Both the position numbers and the translations under genes were made by a program. This document shows positions 35,450 to 43,745 of a DNA stretch of 44,229 bases, in pieces. Where the stretch lies: NCBI GenBank assembly GCA_944387375.1, contig CALXEQ010000011.1, positions 1 to 44,229 of the forward strand, in the 5' to 3' direction. The notes below the pieces were generated by a model. It saw nothing but the letters and a program-made list of their open reading frames with translations. It was not told where the DNA came from and did no database searches. This DNA is from an uncultured Clostridia bacterium (GTDB taxonomy: Bacteria; Bacillota; Clostridia; TANB77; CAG-465). Each line of letters opens with the position of its first letter. Within the stretch, counting starts at the first letter, position 1.

Positions 35450-35788
35450 ATGAGTTTTCATGATAGTATTAATGAGCTTGTTGTTTCTTTTAAAGATACA
35501 CAAGAATATAAAGAATATTTACAATTAAAGCAAAAATTAAAACAAGATGATAATGTATATAACATGCTAAAAGACTTTAAAGACAAACAAAATCAAGTAC
35601 AAATAAGTTATTTAAATGGACAAGATATTTCAAAAGAAAAACAAGAAGAGATGGAAAATTTATATTCTATAGTTATACAAAATGATGATTGTAGAAAAAT
35701 TTTAGAGTGTGAAATGAAAATAAATATTATATTAGCAGATTTACAAAAATCAATGGGTGATGCTATTGAAGAATTAGTTAAATTTTAG
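35450..35788 (+). CDS. YlbF/YmcA-family protein
   Basis: 112 residues from ATG 35450, nine bases after GAAAGGA; an upstream in-frame ATG overlaps that site. All-helical, with the YlbF signature (INELVVSFKDTQEYKEYLQLKQKLKQDD, YNMLKDFKDKQNQVQ, LECEMKINIILADLQKSM). In Bacillus, YlbF, YmcA and YaaT form a complex acting on RNase Y and phosphorelay to Spo0A, sporulation and biofilm formation. Nearness to Spo0E-like and 0A-type signals is notable. Confidence 0.85.
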   Translation: MSFHDSINELVVSFKDTQEYKEYLQLKQKLKQDDNVYNMLKDFKDKQNQVQISYLNGQDISKEKQEEMENLYSIVIQNDDCRKILECEMKINIILADLQKSMGDAIEELVKF

Positions 35789-35796
35789 GTGATATC

Positions 35797-35955
35797 ATGT
35801 GGATTAAAGATATAAGATGTTATGACGTTGATGTATACGAAAGTGATGATATTATTTATTCTGGTAATATCGATGATATTCCCCAAAATTTAAAAGAAAG
35901 AGAAATAGATGATATGAAGATAGATCATAAAAGAATAAAAATAAAATTAAAATAA
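35797..35955 (+). CDS. Small acidic/basic protein after YlbF
   Basis: 52 residues (MWIKDIRCYDVDVYESDDII..., ending HKRIKIKLK), RBS AGGTGATATC. It begins nine bases after the YlbF stop and is probably cotranscribed. Beta-strand-rich, acidic in the middle and strongly basic at the end. Family unknown. Confidence 0.6.
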   Translation: MWIKDIRCYDVDVYESDDIIYSGNIDDIPQNLKEREIDDMKIDHKRIKIKLK

Positions 35956-35995
35956 TTATGTAATTAAATTACGTAAAATTATTGTGCTTAAAGTA

Positions 35996-36066
35996 TTGAA
36001 AAAAAGAAAACAATGTGCTATAATTATGTCCAGTAGAAAATAAAAATTTTCTGTTGGATTTTTTTT
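35996..36066 (+). promoter_or_regulatory. Promoter followed at once by a terminator-like hairpin
   Basis: TTGAAA (35996-36001), 17 bases, TATAAT (36019-36024). The transcript should start near 36031, right at a 12-bp stem CCAGTAGAAAAT (36030-36041) / ATTTTCTGTTGG (36046-36057) with two wobbles, then eight T (36059-36066) and the GAGGTG RBS. It may be an attenuator or a 5'-stabilising stem. Confidence 0.65.
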
Positions 36067-36076
36067 GAGGTGTTTT

Positions 36077-36850
36077 ATGAATTATAGACAGTCTTTAAAT
36101 AAGTTTATAGATGATATGAATTATCTAAAAAATGATGAAGTAGAAGGTATAGTTTTTTATGGTAGTTATCACACTCAAACAGCAAATGAATTTTCAGATA
36201 TAGATTTAATGATTTTATATAATGATGATTCAGACATAGATCAAATAAAAGGCTATAAAGAGGTAGATGGAATACAAGTAGAATACTTTGAAAGAACAGT
36301 ATCTAAAATTTATGAGCGTGCTAATTCAGATTATATGAAATGTGAAGATTCACTATTATCGATGATTGGATACGGAGAAATAATATTTGATAGAAATGGA
36401 AAGATTGCAGATTTAGTAGATTATATCAAAGAAAAATATTCTAGACCTTTACCTTGTTATACAAAACATGAAGCTATTTATCAAATTGCTGGAATTCATA
36501 AGGCTGTTGTTGCACTATCAGAATTAAAAATGCAAAATGATCCTTATTTTGAAAACTATTATTTTTTGACAGTTGAAAGAATAAGAGATTTTTATCATAA
36601 ATTAAATGGCTTCTCTAATTTATCACAAGCAAAAATATATAAATTATATACTAATGAAAGATTACAGCAAGCACAACATAAAAAGATTCCCGAAAGTAAA
36701 TTTATACAATTGTTTTTTAATGCAATTGAAGAAGGAATATCAAAAGAAGATAAAATAAAAAGAATAACAGAACTATATAGGTATGCTACTAGAAAATATG
36801 ATATATATTTTAATGATTTGAGAATAGATTTAGGTAAAAAAAGATATTAA
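36077..36850 (+). CDS. Nucleotidyltransferase-domain protein
   Basis: 257 residues. The pol-beta-type nucleotidyltransferase motif is complete: GSYHTQTANEFSDIDLMI (GS, then DxD) plus a third Asp/Glu in IQVEYFE. The C-terminal helical domain (HKAVVALSELKMQND, ERIRDFYHKLNG) resembles that of antibiotic or substrate-binding nucleotidyltransferases. ATG 36077 lies eight bases after GAGGTG; an in-frame TTG at 36065 is before it. First of a three-gene operon with radical SAM and Nudix genes; substrate unknown. Confidence 0.85.
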   Translation: MNYRQSLNKFIDDMNYLKNDEVEGIVFYGSYHTQTANEFSDIDLMILYNDDSDIDQIKGYKEVDGIQVEYFERTVSKIYERANSDYMKCEDSLLSMIGYGEIIFDRNGKIADLVDYIKEKYSRPLPCYTKHEAIYQIAGIHKAVVALSELKMQNDPYFENYYFLTVERIRDFYHKLNGFSNLSQAKIYKLYTNERLQQAQHKKIPESKFIQLFFNAIEEGISKEDKIKRITELYRYATRKYDIYFNDLRIDLGKKRY

Positions 36851-36879
36851 TAAAGTTGTTGAAGGAGTGGAAGTAAGAA

Positions 36880-37776
36880 ATGTTGCAGTTACCAAAAAAT
36901 GAATATAGAATATCTATAACATCAGGATGTAATATGAAATGTGTTTATTGTCATAATGAAGGAAATAAAGTTATTAATGAATTATCAAAGGATGATATTG
37001 AAAAGCTTATTAAAAATTCATATGGCTTAGGTTTAGAGCAAGTGAGACTTACTGGTGGAGAACCACTTATTCATAAGGAAATTTATGATATATGTCAAAT
37101 GCTTGCTGAAAAATATAATTTAAAAGTAGGCATAAATACAAATATTGTTGAAATAGACAAATTAATGTATATGATAAAAAAAGGATGGATTTATAGAGTA
37201 GTTGTTGGTTTAGATTATTATGATGCTCCAATCTCTAAACAGTCACCTGTTGGTATAAGTTCAAAGCAAGCTTTAGAAAATATTTTAAAAGTAAAAGAAT
37301 CTGGTGTTAATGTTACTATTTCTACAGTATATAATGGTGATTATGATAATTTATATAAGCTTGTAGATTGGTCAAGAAAAAATAAAATAAGAATAAAAAT
37401 TTTAGAAGAAGTAAAAAATGAAGTAGCAGATTCAACAGATATAGAATATTTAAAAATGAAAGATAGAATACTATCAGATTTTAAATTAACTTCTAAATTT
37501 GATGATTTATTTAAAGAATATCATGGAATTGATAGTGAAGGATTTACTGCTGTAACATTTTTTCATTCTCATTGTAGAATAAGGGAATGCGATGTTTGTA
37601 AAAAAATGCATCTAAGAGTAACAAGCTCTGGAAAGCTAAAGCAATGTATTCAATCAGATGAAAATGACATTAAATATTTAGATGGTAATATTAGGAATAA
37701 TATATTAACAGCTTTGTCTCAACCTGTTAATTTTGATATTAAACCAGCTAGATACATAGATACTAAATCTATTTAA
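36880..37776 (+). CDS. MoaA-like radical SAM protein
   Basis: 298 residues. GCNMKCVYCHNEG gives the CxxxCxxC [4Fe-4S] motif, VRLTGGEPL the SAM-binding GGEP, and VGLDYYDAP a barrel strand. The C-terminal half has a second Cys set (HCRIRECDVCKKMHLRV, then LKQCIQSDE) like the auxiliary cluster of MoaA. It lacks the MoaA C-terminal GG, so it is a MoaA relative with another substrate. No MoaC or other molybdopterin genes are near. It follows the nucleotidyltransferase gene by 29 bases. Confidence 0.88.
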   Translation: MLQLPKNEYRISITSGCNMKCVYCHNEGNKVINELSKDDIEKLIKNSYGLGLEQVRLTGGEPLIHKEIYDICQMLAEKYNLKVGINTNIVEIDKLMYMIKKGWIYRVVVGLDYYDAPISKQSPVGISSKQALENILKVKESGVNVTISTVYNGDYDNLYKLVDWSRKNKIRIKILEEVKNEVADSTDIEYLKMKDRILSDFKLTSKFDDLFKEYHGIDSEGFTAVTFFHSHCRIRECDVCKKMHLRVTSSGKLKQCIQSDENDIKYLDGNIRNNILTALSQPVNFDIKPARYIDTKSI

Positions 37777-37785
37777 AGAGGAAAT

Positions 37786-38271
37786 ATGGATATTGAGTTG
37801 CAAAAAAATGAAATTAAATTTAAGTATAGAGTATCAGGTATATTAATAAAGGATAAAGAAGTATTATGTGTAAAGATAAATAATAATAATTTCTTTTGTT
37901 TACCTGGAGGACATGTTGAAGTGTACGAGAACAGCCAAGATGCTATTGTACGTGAATTTAAAGAAGAAACAGATATAAACGTATATGTAAAAAAATTATT
38001 GTATGTAACAGAAAATTTTTTTGAGAGTAATAAGTATAAATGTCATGAATTAGGCTTCTATTATTTGTTAGATACAAATGAAGATTTAAATAATATTAAG
38101 CTAGAAAAAATTGAACTAGATAATACATGTCTCAAATTTGAATGGATAGATATTAGTAAAAGCAATATTTTTAAACCAGAGTTTTTAAAACATGAAAAAT
38201 TAGACGATTTAGAAGCAAATGTACAACATATTATTATAAAAAATGACAAAATAATACAAAAAAAGTCTTAA
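37786..38271 (+). CDS. Nudix hydrolase
   Basis: 161 residues. The Nudix box is complete: GGHVEVYENSQDAIVREF then KEETDI, i.e. G-x5-E-x7-REFxEExxI. Cleaves a nucleoside diphosphate-linked compound using Mg. RBS AGAGGAAAT lies 10 bases after the radical SAM gene, so the three form one operon; the enzymes may make and recycle a nucleotide-linked metabolite (inference). Confidence 0.9.
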   Translation: MDIELQKNEIKFKYRVSGILIKDKEVLCVKINNNNFFCLPGGHVEVYENSQDAIVREFKEETDINVYVKKLLYVTENFFESNKYKCHELGFYYLLDTNEDLNNIKLEKIELDNTCLKFEWIDISKSNIFKPEFLKHEKLDDLEANVQHIIIKNDKIIQKKS

Positions 38272-38298
38272 AATTTATAAATTTTAAGATTTTTTTTT
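38266..38298 (+). terminator. Terminator of the three-gene operon
   Basis: TCTTAAAATTT (38266-38276), loop, AAATTTTAAGA (38279-38289), then nine T. Confidence 0.85.
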
Positions 38299-38432
38299 AT
38301 ATTTTGAAACAAAATATAGATAAAATCCGTCTATAATAGTAGATGCGGTTAAGATTGGCAACTTATTGTATACATCATGGTATTGACTCAAATTGTTATC
38401 AAATGTAGGTTATTTAAAGAGGGGGAATGTTT

Positions 38433-39194
38433 ATGAAAAAGAAGATTGTTGTTTGTGTTGCTAGTTTTGTGATATTAGCATATTTTACAGTTTTAATTGC
38501 TTATAAGGTAAATAATAACAATCTACAAGGTAAGGTTAAAGAAAATTCGAATATTGAGGAACAAACATATGAAGTAACAAGTTATATTACAGATGAAATT
38601 AAAGATTCTACTTATGATTGTGTTACACAACTTTGTTTAGTAGATGAGTTTACACCAGATAAATTAGGTGATGATGCTGACTGTATTGTACTAGCTTCTG
38701 TTATTTCACTAGATGGAACAGATGCAGACGGAAGTTTAGTTGGAATGACAGATGGAAAAATGCTTATTAATACTGTCCTTAAAGGTAATTTACAACAAGG
38801 ACAAGTTATAGAATATGCTAAACCTGGTGGAATAATGAAAATGTCAGATTGGGAAGAAACACAACCGGCTGCAGCTAATTTAAAACGTGAATATCTACGT
38901 TCTGAAAATAATGTTAATATTGACTTAAATAACACTTACATTAATGTATTAATATCTGGTGATATAGAAATAGAATCAGGAAAAAGCTATTTAGTATATT
39001 TAAAGGAAAATGCGGATGACAAATATGAGGTGATAGGACTTGGAAATGGTTTGAGAGAACTAAATATACAACAAAATAATTCAAGGGTTGCTGTTCAGAA
39101 TCTAGATATATCTTCATTGGAGATAAAAAATAATGAAACTGGAGAGTTCGAATCATTACAAGAGTATATAGATACATATATTACTAATGAATAA
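38433..39194 (+). CDS. Membrane-anchored extracytoplasmic protein
   Basis: 253 residues from ATG 38433, seven bases after GAGGGGGA (the ATG at 38427 lies next to that site). It begins MKKKIVVCVASFVILAYFTVLIAY, an uncleaved signal anchor, followed by an acidic outer domain. The domain looks beta-rich: VLASVISLDGTD, LKGNLQQGQVIEYAKPGGI, GKSYLVYLKEN, VIGLGNGLREL. This pattern occurs in many uncharacterised secreted proteins of Firmicutes. An ECF sigma gene follows, but in its own transcription unit. Function unknown. Confidence 0.75.
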   Translation: MKKKIVVCVASFVILAYFTVLIAYKVNNNNLQGKVKENSNIEEQTYEVTSYITDEIKDSTYDCVTQLCLVDEFTPDKLGDDADCIVLASVISLDGTDADGSLVGMTDGKMLINTVLKGNLQQGQVIEYAKPGGIMKMSDWEETQPAAANLKREYLRSENNVNIDLNNTYINVLISGDIEIESGKSYLVYLKENADDKYEVIGLGNGLRELNIQQNNSRVAVQNLDISSLEIKNNETGEFESLQEYIDTYITNE

Positions 39195-39217
39195 ATTTAC
39201 TCTAAAATCATTATTGG

Positions 39218-39251
39218 GATTTAGGAATAAGATACCTAAATCCTATTTTTA
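39218..39251 (+). terminator. Terminator
   Basis: GGATTTAGG (39218-39226) and CCTAAATCC (39236-39244), followed by TATTTTTAT. Confidence 0.8.
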
Positions 39252-39362
39252 TATTACATTTAATATTATTTGTTAAATTGGGATGGATAATGTAAGTCAA
39301 TTTATTAAAAATATATCAAAAAGGTGTGTATAAGTTGGATATAAATAAAAATAATTAAAGAA

Positions 39363-39391
39363 TTGTTTTGTTATATTTGTTTTGGTATAAT
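39363..39391 (+). promoter_or_regulatory. Promoter of ECF sigma gene
   Basis: TTGTTT (39363-39368), 17 bases, TATAAT (39386-39391); looks like a sigma-A promoter and not an ECF auto-promoter. Confidence 0.6.
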
Positions 39392-39420
39392 TTTCATATA
39401 AATGAAAAAGAGGGGAAAAT

Positions 39421-39963
39421 ATGGAAGAGAACTTAATAAAGAAATCAAAAGAAGGAAATAAAGAGGCCTTTGCTAAATTAATAGAATTATATGAAAGAAA
39501 ACTATTTGTTATTGCTAAAAGTAGATTAGAGCAAGATGCAGATATAAAAGATGCTGTTCAAGAAACTATATATCAAGCATATACCAATATAGTTAATTTA
39601 AGAAATAATAGCTCTTTTAATGCTTGGATAACTAGTGTATTAATAAATAATTGTAACAATATAAAAAGAGATAAAATTAGAACATTTTATTCTTATGATG
39701 ATTTAGAATGTGAAAATTATTATGAGACAATAGATGAGTATATTGAAGTTGATAGTGATATAGACTTCTTTAATTTAATAGATTTTTTGCCTACAGATGA
39801 AAAAACAATTGTTGTTTTGTATTTTTCTCGTGGCTATACTACATCAGAAATAAGTAATATTTTGAATATTAATGAAAATACTGTTAGAACAAAGATTAGA
39901 AGAATAAAAGGTAAGATTAAAAATAGATATGATGGTGAATTTTATAACGTAAAAAATGGATAA
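39421..39963 (+). CDS. ECF-type RNA polymerase sigma factor
   Basis: 180 residues. Region 2 (KEAFAKLIELYERKLFVIAKSRL, DIKDAVQETIYQAYTNI) and region 4 (LPTDEKTIVVLYFSRGYTTSEISNILNINENTVRTKIRRIKGKI, a clear HTH) are complete. ECF factors direct transcription of stress or envelope genes. No anti-sigma gene follows: about 15 bases after the stop there is AAGGAG with no sensible ORF, so the partner may be lost or may be elsewhere. Confidence 0.92.
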   Translation: MEENLIKKSKEGNKEAFAKLIELYERKLFVIAKSRLEQDADIKDAVQETIYQAYTNIVNLRNNSSFNAWITSVLINNCNNIKRDKIRTFYSYDDLECENYYETIDEYIEVDSDIDFFNLIDFLPTDEKTIVVLYFSRGYTTSEISNILNINENTVRTKIRRIKGKIKNRYDGEFYNVKNG

Positions 39964-40003
39964 TAAAATACGGTATAAGGAGTTAAAATTAAAGTATATG
40001 TAA

Positions 40004-40031
40004 AAAAAGAAGTCTTTTATGACTTCTTTTT
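40004..40031. terminator. Bidirectional terminator sigma gene / ybaK
   Basis: AAAAAGAAGTC (40004-40014) and GACTTCTTTTT (40021-40031). Confidence 0.8.
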
Positions 40032-40493
40032 GCATACATCTATCCGTTCTGTATAGTTAGAATACTTTTCTAATTCTTCAATAGAAAGTAAAATAGCACT
40101 ATTTGGTGTACCACATGCAGGATATATCTTTTCAAATCTTTTTAAAGATGTATCTAAAAATACACAAATATTGTTTTTTAGATTAAAAGGACAAACACCT
40201 CCTACAGGATATCCTGTTTTTTCTTCAACATCTTCTAATTTTAGCATTTTAGGCTTTACATTAAATTTATTTTTAAATTTAGCATTATCTATTTTCATAT
40301 CACCAGATGTAACTATTAGTATTGTATTATTATTTACATCAAAAGATAGAGTTTTTGCTATATTTTCTGGATTACAATTTAGTGCTTTAGCAGCAAGCTC
40401 TACTGTGGCAGAAGAAGATGAGAAAGTTTTAATTCTAGAGTCTAAATTATATTTTTTAAAATACTTTATTAATTCTTCCAATCTTATCACCAA
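40017..40493 (-). CDS. ybaK: YbaK/EbsC-type aminoacyl-tRNA deacylase
   Basis: 158 residues of the YbaK/ProRS-associated domain: SSSATVELAAKALNCNPENIAKTLSF (with the conserved Lys), VTSGDMKIDNAKFKN, GYPVGGVCPFNL and ACGTPNSAILLS. Such proteins remove misacylated Cys or other residues from tRNA-Pro, protecting translation fidelity. One CGG codon (Arg, in TERIDV) near the 3' end is the only clean in-frame CGG I found in the AT-rich genes besides the two frameshift sites. Confidence 0.9.
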   Translation of the reverse strand: MVIRLEELIKYFKKYNLDSRIKTFSSSSATVELAAKALNCNPENIAKTLSFDVNNNTILIVTSGDMKIDNAKFKNKFNVKPKMLKLEDVEEKTGYPVGGVCPFNLKNNICVFLDTSLKRFEKIYPACGTPNSAILLSIEELEKYSNYTERIDVCKKKS

Positions 40494-40523
40494 AGATATT
40501 ATAACATATTTATACTATATTAT

Positions 40524-41435
40524 CTATATAATAGTACCTCCATTTACATGTATTATTTGTCCTGTTACATATCTTGAATCATCGCTTGCAAGATATAAAT
40601 ATGCAGGTGCAAGTTCGAAAGGTTGACCTGCTCTTTTAAGTGGTGTTTCTGTGCCAAACATTTCTACTTCGTCTATACTAAATGATGAGGGAATAAGAGG
40701 TGTCCATATTGGACCAGGTGCTACGGCATTTACACGAATTTTTTTATCTGCTAGTGATAGAGCAAGAGATTTTGTAAATACAGTTATTGCTCCTTTTGTA
40801 GCAGAGTAATCTATTAGATTTTTCTTTCCATCAAATGCTGTAATTGAAGTTGTATTTATAATGCTACTATTTTCTTTTAAATATGGTAAAACAGCTTTTG
40901 TTAAGTAAAAGAATGTAAAAATATTAGTTTCAAAAGTATCTTTTAATTGTTTGCTAGATATATCTAAAATACTGTCTTTAGGGTATTGGACTCCACAGTT
41001 ATTTATTAAGATATCTATTTTTCCAAAAGTTAATATAGTTTTATCTACTATTTCTTGAGATAATTTTTCTTCTCTTAAATCTCCAGGAATAAGTAAACAT
41101 CTTCTACCGTGTTTTTCCACACATTTTTTTGTAAAATTAGCATCTTCGTGTTCATTTAAATAATTAATAACAATATCTGCTCCTTCTTTTGCAAATAAAA
41201 TACTTATTGCTCTGCCTATTCCACTATCTCCACCAGAAATGATAATTGTTTTGTTTTTTAGTTTATTGCTTGGAACATAATTGGGATTTTCAAATATAGG
41301 TAATGGTTTCATTTTATATTCCATTCCAGGTTGAATGGATTGATGCTGAGCTTTGAAAGTAATAGGTATTTTTGTATTTTTATCTTTATATCCAACATAT
41401 GGTATTGATGGGTAGTTATTATTTATACTATTCAT
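40524..41435 (-). CDS. SDR oxidoreductase (YhdF/YdaD-type general stress)
   Basis: 303 residues. The N-terminal extension (about 55 residues, with FKAQHQSIQPGMEYKMKPLP) is typical of the YhdF/YhxD group of Bacillus stress-induced SDRs. Then IISGGDSGIGRAISILFAKEGA (cofactor site), INNCGVQYP, TTSITAFDG with catalytic Ser, DYSATKGAI (YxxxK) and NAVAPGPIWTPLIP. RBS AAGGAGG. Ends in HVNGGTII as in the family. Substrate unknown. Confidence 0.92.
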   Translation of the reverse strand: MNSINNNYPSIPYVGYKDKNTKIPITFKAQHQSIQPGMEYKMKPLPIFENPNYVPSNKLKNKTIIISGGDSGIGRAISILFAKEGADIVINYLNEHEDANFTKKCVEKHGRRCLLIPGDLREEKLSQEIVDKTILTFGKIDILINNCGVQYPKDSILDISSKQLKDTFETNIFTFFYLTKAVLPYLKENSSIINTTSITAFDGKKNLIDYSATKGAITVFTKSLALSLADKKIRVNAVAPGPIWTPLIPSSFSIDEVEMFGTETPLKRAGQPFELAPAYLYLASDDSRYVTGQIIHVNGGTII

Positions 41436-41709
41436 ATATACCCTCCTTAAGAATATATATGTATAATATATGTTTTTAATTCTCTTTTATATTAATAATA
41501 TAAATAGCTATAGATATGGAATTTTTTAATTTAGATTTAAATAATATTAGTTGCAACTTAAAGATTTATATATAATTTATTATTAATATTTAATATAGTT
41601 TTTAGAGGGCAGTAAATAATATAGAATTTAACCATAGTGAATAAATAAAAACCACCGATTTTACTCGGTGGAAATGATTGCTTTCGCATTCATTTTTTTG
41701 CGGAATACT
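41436..41709. other. Intergenic region with terminator of the following minus-strand gene
   Basis: The left part is AT-rich without a recognisable element beyond the SDR ribosome-binding site. CCACCGA (41652-41658) and TCGGTGG (41665-41671) form a terminator read on the minus strand (TTTTTATTT follows there). A second, larger imperfect inverted repeat with ends GCGGAAT and ATTCCG flanks 41700-41735. Base composition rises sharply in GC from here to about 43780. Confidence 0.65.
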
Positions 41710-42129
41710 TTACCAAAGCAAGGTGAATTCCGTTTTAGAAGGGGGTGGAGAGTCAATTGACTCATACTGCCAGCCGTCACGACCGGTAACCCAAATGGTG
41801 TTAGGTTTAGCACTTAAAGCATATCCGAAAGATCTTGACCACTGCTTTACCTCTTCTTCAAGAGGAACACCAAAATTGATCTCATACAGAAATTTTCCAT
41901 TGTTAACACCTTCGTAGAGTGCTTTTTTAATGAGAAGTTTCTGGTAGAGAACTAACGATTTGGAGATTAGTTCTTTGCCCTCGAGGGCATTCAGTGTGTC
42001 TTGCTCATCTTCCGAAAGAGAAAGAGGTTTTTTTATTTTCTTTCCCTTTTCGAGGTATCGATGATTAGTTTCGGACATGAACCGTGCTTCCTGAAATTGA
42101 ATAAGTTCTACGTTCATAATCGCTAACAT
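41710..42129 (-). CDS. Unknown protein in the GC-richer block
   Basis: 139 residues, with RBS AGGAAGG eight bases before ATG 42129. Lys/Glu-rich helices (EKGKKIKKPLSLSEDEQDTLNALEGKELISKSL) are followed by a C-terminal part with Trp and Gly (WVTGRDGWQYESID). No domain recognised. Its codon use (many CTC, GCC, CGA, GGT) differs from the host-like genes, like that of the cysteine desulfidase gene next to it, so both probably arrived together. Confidence 0.65.
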   Translation of the reverse strand: MLAIMNVELIQFQEARFMSETNHRYLEKGKKIKKPLSLSEDEQDTLNALEGKELISKSLVLYQKLLIKKALYEGVNNGKFLYEINFGVPLEEEVKQWSRSFGYALSAKPNTIWVTGRDGWQYESIDSPPPSKTEFTLLW

Positions 42130-42281
42130 GACAATAACCTTCCTTTCTAATAAGATAAGAATAGCTAGTTGCTTTAGGCTTTTAATATAACATAAAAAAG
42201 TTTAAAAATCAATAGAAATGTAAAAAAAGTATACAAAAAAGAAGAAATATGAGAAAAATGCAAATAATTTGCGTTTTAGTG

Positions 42282-42418
42282 TTGACATATAAATGTAATA
42301 GTGATAAAATTCTTCTTGTAATTAAACATATTTGAATGTGGGGTAATTACATCCACATGGTGTTTGGTTACTTGTTGCAATTGGTTATGGTTTTCGTAGT
42401 AGTAAAGGAGGAAAAATT
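42282..42418 (+). promoter_or_regulatory. Promoter and structured leader of the cysteine desulfidase gene
   Basis: TTGACA (42282-42287), 17 bases, TAAAAT (42305-42310). The leader is about 100 bases. TGTAATTA (42317-42324) can pair with TAATTACA (42344-42351), and ATGTGG (42336-42341) with CCACAT (42353-42358); the two interleave, so they are alternative folds or a pseudoknot. RBS AAAGGAGG lies at 42402-42409. No known riboswitch class is recognised. Confidence 0.6.
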
Positions 42419-43717
42419 ATGCTTACCACGAAACAAAAACACACAATTCAGAAACTGATGGACAAGTACCTGTTAGTATCCACTGGATGCACAGAGCCTA
42501 TTGCAATTGCATATGCAAGTGCTGTTGCAAGAGAAGCACTGGGCGAAGAGCCTACCAGGTTTGAAGTTGAACTTAGCCCTAATATGGCTAAGAATGCAAT
42601 GGATGCTGGTGTACCTGGCTCTAACTACGTTGGTGCAGCATTTGTTGCTGCAGAGGGCGGCCTGTTCGGAAAGTCCGAGGATGGTTTTGAACTTCTTAGC
42701 AATGTTGCAAAAGAGGATCAGGATTATGCCTATGATTTTTCTAAGGCTAATGTGACGGTAAAGATTACCGATTCACCAAAACCTCTTTTCATCCAGGTCA
42801 TTGCATATGGCAAGAATGATTCTTCGAAGAAGAACTGTTGTTGTTGTTGCAACAAGGCGAGAGTCGTGATCGAAGATGAACACACAAATGTTGTTCTTAT
42901 CGAACGAAACGGTGAAGTTTTTCACTCTACAAAGAGTGATGGAACAACTGACGGTACTACTGACGGCAAAGCCGAGTATGAAGAGATTACCATGAAGGAA
43001 ATCTTTGAGTATGCAAATACTACTGATGACCTTTCAATCTTCAAAAAGGCTGTGGAACTTAACACTGCAATCAGTGAGCACGGCAAAGTTACAAACTACG
43101 GACTCAACGTAGGAAAGGCTCAGCCTTTCGGTGAAGATACAATCTTCTCCAGAGTTATCTCTACGACCACTTCTGCAGTTGATGCAAGAATGGGTGGAGC
43201 ACCGTTGGCTGTAATGGCGTGCACTGGAAGTGGAAACCAGGGTCTTACTACCACGTTACCTGTTGTTCAGGTGGCAAAGGAAATCGGAGCTTCTGAAGAC
43301 AGATTGCTTCGTGCTGTGGCAGTATCTGACCTGACAGCAATGTACATTAAGAAAGAACTTAATGTTCTCTCTCATCTGTGCGGAGCTGTTATCGCAAGTA
43401 CTGGAGCAACTGCTGGTATCGTATATCTTCTTGGCGGCGACTATAAGAAGGCAGAATATGCGATTCAGAATATGCTTGGTACTGTGTCTGGTATGTTTTG
43501 TGATGGTGCAAAAAGCACCTGCGCAATGAAGGTATGTGCGTGTATCTCCGCCGGAATGTATGCGGCTGATCTTGCTCTTAGTGGCAAAGGTTGCATTACA
43601 GACGACGTTGGTATCGTAAATTCCGACATCAACCAGACCATTCAGAATTATGCAAAAATCGAGAAAGACTCAGCTGAGGTCATGGACAAGAGCATCTTGG
43701 ACATCATCGTAAGATGA
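42419..43717 (+). CDS. cyuA: L-cysteine desulfidase (CyuA/CdsB, UPF0597 family) with an in-frame Cys5 run
   Basis: 432 residues. The family motif STGCTEPIAIAYASAVAREAL is at the N-terminus, and the C-terminal half holds GGAPLAVMACTGSGNQGLTTTLPVV and the cluster Cys residues (MFCDGAKSTCAMKVCACISAG). CyuA is an Fe-S enzyme that breaks L-cysteine into pyruvate, ammonia and sulfide. A surface-loop-like segment reads KKNCCCCCNKA, with five Cys codons (TGT four times, then TGC) at 42836-42850, residues 140-144; I know of no such run in the family. The GC-rich codon use differs from the host. No antiporter or transport gene is next to it; the following gene is cysE. Confidence 0.88.
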   Translation: MLTTKQKHTIQKLMDKYLLVSTGCTEPIAIAYASAVAREALGEEPTRFEVELSPNMAKNAMDAGVPGSNYVGAAFVAAEGGLFGKSEDGFELLSNVAKEDQDYAYDFSKANVTVKITDSPKPLFIQVIAYGKNDSSKKNCCCCCNKARVVIEDEHTNVVLIERNGEVFHSTKSDGTTDGTTDGKAEYEEITMKEIFEYANTTDDLSIFKKAVELNTAISEHGKVTNYGLNVGKAQPFGEDTIFSRVISTTTSAVDARMGGAPLAVMACTGSGNQGLTTTLPVVQVAKEIGASEDRLLRAVAVSDLTAMYIKKELNVLSHLCGAVIASTGATAGIVYLLGGDYKKAEYAIQNMLGTVSGMFCDGAKSTCAMKVCACISAGMYAADLALSGKGCITDDVGIVNSDINQTIQNYAKIEKDSAEVMDKSILDIIVR

Positions 43718-43745
43718 GACCGTAATCAGTAAATCAAGTAGTCGG

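Noticed and set aside
42336..42460. An upstream ORF of about 40 codons (starting MWGNYIHMVFG) overlapping the start of the cysteine desulfidase gene
   Set aside because: No ribosome-binding site, no Cys run before the overlap, and the ATG lies within a hairpin arm; more likely chance.
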